This document shows positions 58,993 to 64,000 of a DNA stretch of 64,000 nt, one piece after another. Both the position numbers and the translations under genes were made by a program. The notes under the pieces were generated by a model. It searched no databases. It saw only the letters and a program-made list of their open reading frames with translations, and was not told the origin of the DNA. Source of the stretch: Sternotherus odoratus (taxonomy: Eukaryota > Chordata > Testudines > Kinosternidae); NCBI GenBank assembly GCA_032164245.1, contig JAVMKO010000010.1, positions 24,812,189 to 24,876,188 of the forward strand, read 5' to 3'. Position 1 is the stretch's first letter; each line of letters begins with the position of its first letter.

Positions 58993-60009
58993 TCTCTATA
59001 TATAAAAGTCAAATGGTGTATGGCTGTGCGTGTATATATGTTCCCTTACTCCTTCCACACCGTTTCAGCTAGAGACTTGAAATTTGGTAGTTATAGGCTT
59101 TAGGGTCCTAATCAGGGTAAGAATCGAAAAATTTTCAAATCTCACCTCTGACGCCCCCTAGGGGTGAAATTCTTTAAAGCCCATTCACATCAGCTGGGCA
59201 GCAGGTTAACACCTGCTGTTCACTGTGACATAGTTATGATGTAATAATACCCCCCTCCAACGGACCCTGCACTTGCTCAGCTCTTTGCCCCCTCCCCCCC
59301 TGCAACGGCCCCCGCACTCGCTCAGCTCTCTCCCCCCTCCCCCCTCCAAGGGCCCCCCACTCACTCAGATCTCTCCCCCTCCCCCCTCCAATGGCCCCCC
59401 CACTCGCTCAGCTCTCTCCCCCCTCCAACGGTCCCCCCCACTCACTCAGCTCTCTCCCTCCTCCCCCCCTCCAACAGACCCCGCACTCACTCAGCTCTCT
59501 GCCCCCTCCCCCCCAACTGCCCTCGCACTCGCTCAGCTCTCTACCCCTCCCCCCTCCAAGGGCCCCCCACTCGCTCAGCTCTCTCCCCCTCCCCCCTCCA
59601 ACGCACCCCCACTCACTCAGCTCTCTCCCCCCTCCAAGGGCCCCCCACTCGCTCAGCTCTCTCCCCCCTCCAACGGCCCCCCCACTCGCTCAGCTCTCTC
59701 CCTCCTCCCCCCCTCCAACAGACCCCGCACTCACTCAACTCTCTCCCCCTCCCCCCTCCAAGGGCCCCCTTGTGTGTAGTGCAAACATAATTAAATACAC
59801 TGTTTTTTTCTTAAAAAGGACCCTAATCGTTATGCCGCGTAAAAAGCGAAAATGTATCTGAGAAACCACATCTAAATGCAAGAGAATGAAATTATTTAGA
59901 CAAAATGAGACTTCTGAACAAAATTTGTATTAGTAAAAAACATTGTAGTCTTTTTACATCCCAGTTTCCAATTACAAATACCCCAAGAAATGCCGGGTAT
60001 TTTTGCTAG
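58993..60009 (+). mobile_element. Non-autonomous Helitron (1017 bp)
   Basis: It begins TCTCTATATATAAAAGTC after an A and ends GGGTATTTTTGCTAG before a T, the A-to-T insertion of Helitrons. A short 3' hairpin (ATACCC / GGGTAT) lies about 10 nt before CTAG. It has no Rep or helicase frame. A possible leftover start codon peptide MPRKKRKCI (59831) precedes a stop. Confidence 0.85.
59250..59770. repeat. C-rich minisatellite in the Helitron, 12 units
   Basis: Twelve degenerate copies of a roughly 35-50 bp unit with CACTCGCTCAGCTCTCTCCC as its core and variable CCCCCTCCAACGGCCC spacers. The Pro/Ser/Leu-rich open frames over it come from the repeat. Confidence 0.9.
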
Positions 60010-61393
60010 TCCTTTATAAAGGAGAAAGTTCTTGGGAGTCAGAACAAGCATTACAACATTTACATTTTAGCACTGCCCTGACTTTGTACTCCACAAATTC
60101 TGCTGTTATGCTGTAGGATTACCTCTGAGGGCTTCCTGCCATATTGGTGAGGAGAAAATCTGGATGACTCAAATCAAGGCCCAATTCTGGGAGAACCTCA
60201 GCACCGTGAACTCCCTCTGAAGAGTTGAGGAGTTGAGGATGTTCAACACTTTAGAAGATATATGGGGTATGCTTAGATTATTCTTTCAGGCAGGGACTGT
60301 CATTTTGTTAAACCTTTGTACAGTGCATACTACTGACTGGGGCTCCTAGGTGCTTCTGTAATACTGTAGTAATAATTATAATAAATAACCTTCCTTAATG
60401 TACAGAAATAACTCATTAACATCAGTAGGACTAAGGAGGAGGACATATGAGGGGAATATAAATGCAAGTACAGGTGACTAGTTCCTAGGAAGGTGATGAA
60501 AACTGAGGCCATTTTTATTTGGGACATTATTCTCAGTATCTAGATATTATAGTGACCACATTGCATAAATACGAAGGATAGATGGAATGTATTGCTTGAT
60601 GTTGATATGCATCTTAACATGACATTTATAAAAACCTTTTTAGAAATACCTCTTTGGACAAATCACTGGAGCCTTATTTACACTGGAGCTTTAGCTATGT
60701 TGACACTAACATTTTTCTTTAGGCCCATATAATCCACACATAGCACTCCTTGAAAATTGTTGAAGGGCCTGTGGAGTATTGTACCCATCACAACGCCAAG
60801 CACAGCTTCCCATAGCAGAGCTGTAATATTTATGGTTTGCAGTGTCTATTTACACCTGTTCATGTTTTTTGGTTTATTCCAATGGATGCTGCAAGTGATT
60901 CTTCCTGCACAGGGATCCATCTGTGAGGGTCAGGAGCTATTCCTTGCTACAACTACATATTATCAATGTAGATACTATATCCAAAACACACCAGCCACTC
61001 TCAAACCACTTCTAAACCAACTTTGGGCTTGGAGACCTGGCCTTTACAAGAAAGATCATCCCTTTTGGACACTTGTGAAGATAAGGAACTTGATTTCATG
61101 ATTTTAATTCAGGTATTCACTAATTTTTAAATGTTTAATTTATTTATTTTTTGTTATTTGTCATTAATTAGAGAGTCAACTCTTTTTTTGTCTTGTGTTC
61201 CAGGCCAATTTCTGGAAGAGAAACATACCAGTGGGTTCCTTCATGCAATCATGTGAGTTCCCTCGGAAGTAATGCAGTGAGCCCTGATGGGTGATAAATG
61301 CTTGCTCTAGCATCAGGGGGAGATAAGAGAATTTGCTTGGAGATAAAGGGTGAGTAGCAGGTATGGCATCCCTGGTTATTCATTAACTAATTA

Positions 61394-61443
<50 letters not shown>

Positions 61444-64000
61444 TGTCTATTTTTCAGATCTCAAGAGTGTGGCAGAGGGTGGTGAGGTGAAGGTTGAGTT
61501 ACTGTGGAAAACCTGCCTAAAGTAAATCTATTTGAGGTGTGTGGGGTGCATAGGCATGTCCCTGTGTGTGTCTGCTAACTACTGTCTTAAGTTTGTCCTT
61601 TGTGTTTTGCAGGTGATCCTTCATGGAACCAATGGAAGAGAAGGGGAGAAAATTTTAAATATTACAAAAAATATTAAAGATAATGTATTATTTTATTGCA
61701 TTGCATTGTTCCTTGTGGCCTGGGAGTTGCAGTGCCAGAGGAGGGATTGGGCAGTGTCAAGACCAGCCAAGTATCACCTTGGTTGCTCTCAGGCCTGCCC
61801 AGAGGACACAGGAAGGGCCAAGTATACCTTGGATGCTCCTGGAACTGGATACAGCTGGTAGGTAAGTGGCATCGTAGGTGACAGAGACTGTGCTTCGAGC
61901 TGTCAAAGCTGTCACTGAAGAATGAGAAAAGACATTGCGGAATTGCACTGGGAAGAATAATCGTACTATTGCAGCTGTTATGCTATGCAGACTAGCATTA
62001 GAACAGTGCAAAATGATACTATGGTACATATCACAGTACTTAACCATGCAGATTAACTGTAATAACCATGCTGGTGTGAATGTTTGTGCACTGTTGTGAG
62101 CACTTTTGTATGTAGACACGTAGTGCGTTACACACTTGCAGCAGGAAACAGTGCTTCCAACACCAAAATGTTCTGATGCAGAAAAGGTGAAATTGGGTTA
62201 AATACCAAGGACCACATCCTCAACTGGTGCAAATTGGTGACTTCTGTGGAGCCAACCTGGTTTACACCAGCTCAGAATCTGGCCCCAACTGTTTTGACAA
62301 TAATATACAGTTTGCTTTTTGTTTGTCTGTTCTATTTACAAATATTAAATAATAATGGAAGGGGAACCAAAGAATACAAGGGCAGAAAGACTGAACAAAT
62401 ATATTTTCTTATCTCACATCTTTGTTAGTTTGTGGTTGGAAAGTCTCATTAGAAGGTGCAAATATTTTAATATCAGTGAATAATTGTTTGTTGACCAATT
62501 TCGAATTTTGGGAAAAATGAAATCTGGTAATGAAAACATTGTATATATTACTGTTACCTATAATACCTTGGTAGGATAGTTAAGAGAAATCTGAACAAGA
62601 GAAAGCTGAGTAACAACAAAAAGAGAAAAACAAAATTCACAATTTTTGGTGTTTAAGCCTATACACCTTAACAGAAAAATAACAGAGTAGTGAATTATTT
62701 TTTTTCTCTTATGATGGGAGTGCTGAAGGTTGTGCTGGTGTGTGGAGACTGGAATAACTGACTTTTTGCTCAGCTCACCCATGGCTTTTCTCTGGTTGTC
62801 CTCATGTAGTTTATTTAGTACTTTAGGGCCTTTTTTCATATTGGTACAGTAGCAGCAACATCCATGACATTGAGACAGTTTTATTTTTATGTCAAGGGCA
62901 ATTAAAAAAAAATTGGTCCATTTGCAGAAAATTCAAAGCCAGAATACCTGTGCCAAAAGCAGCAATAACAGCACTATATGATCAGAAAAAAATAGAATTG
63001 ATTGTGTTATGTGTGAAGTACAGGACAGAGAATTGCTTGTTTGCTACAAAAATCCTCAACTGGTTGTTTGCTTTGAGCAGGATTTTTAAACATCTTACAC
63101 ATGTGTTACAAGAGGATGAAAAACCTCTTGACAACTGATTGCAGAAAACAGATGTTGAATATCCCCTGTATGCTCAGTGTAATCAAAAATATCCAGTCAA
63201 GGCTCCATAAAGAACACCTACTGTTCTTTGTTTTCTATCAGGTATTCTTTAAGGAAACCAAAGAGAAACCATTGACTTAAAAGAAAGTAGAAAAAACCTT
63301 GTGCATTTGTTTAATTTGGAGATTTTTTAAAAACTTTTTTAAAACATTTTTTTATTCACTTGGGGAAAATTTTTCAAAAGCTGCTGGTGATATTCACTAC
63401 CTACCTTGAGATACCCCAAATAGTCTCAAATAAAGCACCCAAAAATTGAGGAACCCACAATCACTACCTACTTTTGAAAACATTGGTCTTAATTTTGTTA
63501 GGATCTCAGCTTTGTTTAATGATTTTTCATATGTGAGATGGGATTTTTTTATCTTATTTTAATGATACTTAGGCAGAACCTGGAAAGCATTTTTGCTGCC
63601 TCTTCTCTTTCTTTTCTTCTTTAAGAATACAATGGCTGAAAGACCCGGACTTGCAAAGGCTTAATAATGTGAATAATTCTGATTTATGCAAATAATCCCA
63701 TTTGCTGTTTCCATGAGTAAAAGGTTCACAGAATCAGACCATAGCTTAGTAATGTCTTCAGACTGATCTGAACAATTTCAAGTAGTAAAATTTAGTTTTT
63801 TGACAATGGCCCATGTTAATGTGCTAGATTTTTATGGCTCAGTGGTGAGAGGGGTTCCCATTAATGTCAGCAGGGCAAAATCATGGCCAGAGGTAACTGA
63901 TGTTGCAAGGCACCTTACAGCATCAAGCTCATATTGTCTTGCAAAATTTCTCTGTTATGTATATGCATAATAGTTCTGTTATGCTAAGTTTCCAAGAGTT
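60010..64000. other. No gene recognised
   Basis: AT-rich sequence with a MIR-related 3' end in reverse at about 60290-60400 (GACTGGGGCTCCTAGGTGCT) and a TG microsatellite. A dispersed motif occurs at 62210-62290. A weak 49-bp exon candidate lies at 61204-61252. Confidence 0.45.
61396..61441. repeat. (GT)n microsatellite
   Basis: About 22-23 uninterrupted GT units. Confidence 0.97.

Noticed and set aside
59250..59770. Possible CRISPR-like array (regular repeats)
   Set aside because: Units are head-to-tail minisatellite copies with no unique spacers, in a vertebrate Helitron.
59273..59861. Pro/Ser/Leu-rich frames of 156-168 codons
   Set aside because: They are translations of the Helitron minisatellite; several frames are open at once.
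61532..61881. Overlapping frames near 61.6 kb after a GCAG acceptor-like site
   Set aside because: Several frames are open in parallel and none has a consistent donor or protein likeness.

Overview
This is a eukaryotic, intron-rich, repeat-dense vertebrate window, most likely from a cryptodiran turtle. The evidence is a threonyl-tRNA synthetase gene split into short exons; a tRNA-derived SINE of the kind I associate with turtles (44452-44654); a CR1 LINE 3' end (46979-47416); and Penelope-like, Tigger/pogo, hAT, PIF/Harbinger, Helitron and MIR-type repeats. Nothing in it is prokaryotic. Species cannot be fixed from the sequence alone.

Host genes. (1) TARS3 (TARSL2), minus strand, occupies about 280-15774. 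Twelve consecutive coding exons (541 codons) run from the start codon in a CpG-rich promoter region down to class II motif 2; the remaining catalytic and anticodon-binding exons lie off the left edge. All splice sites are GT/AG and all phases agree. (2) A divergent plus-strand gene starts about 3.4 kb from the TARS3 start. Its first exon encodes a complete CARD (death-fold) domain, and two further in-frame exons follow (19147-24148). Its end was not found and I cannot name it. From about 24.2 kb to 64 kb I see no other convincing host exon.

Transposons. TARS3 introns hold a Penelope-like inverted repeat with an 11-bp target duplication, a Harbinger MITE, two longer Tigger/pogo-type elements and a short Tigger-like MITE, and MIR fragments. 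At 33.5-43.5 kb two PIF/Harbinger elements of about 4.6 and 4.4 kb lie in opposite orientation. Each carries a DDE transposase gene, a two-exon Myb/SANT-like accessory gene, and a third reading frame of about 104 codons. The third frame is conserved between copies, has its own splice acceptor and poly(A) signal, and lies antisense inside the accessory gene's intron. The first copy looks intact (TTA target duplications, uninterrupted transposase with D, D, E residues). The second has frameshifts in both known genes. The MITE at 4578-5120 is an internal-deletion derivative of the same family.

Further right are a gag-only LTR retrotransposon (56040-58579, 5-bp target duplication, three CCHC knuckles, no pol) whose two LTRs share a 228-bp block I read as identical inside otherwise diverged sequence, and a non-autonomous Helitron (58993-60009, TC...CTAG between A and T) filled by a 12-copy C-rich minisatellite. 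The most promising undescribed item is the third gene of the Harbinger elements.
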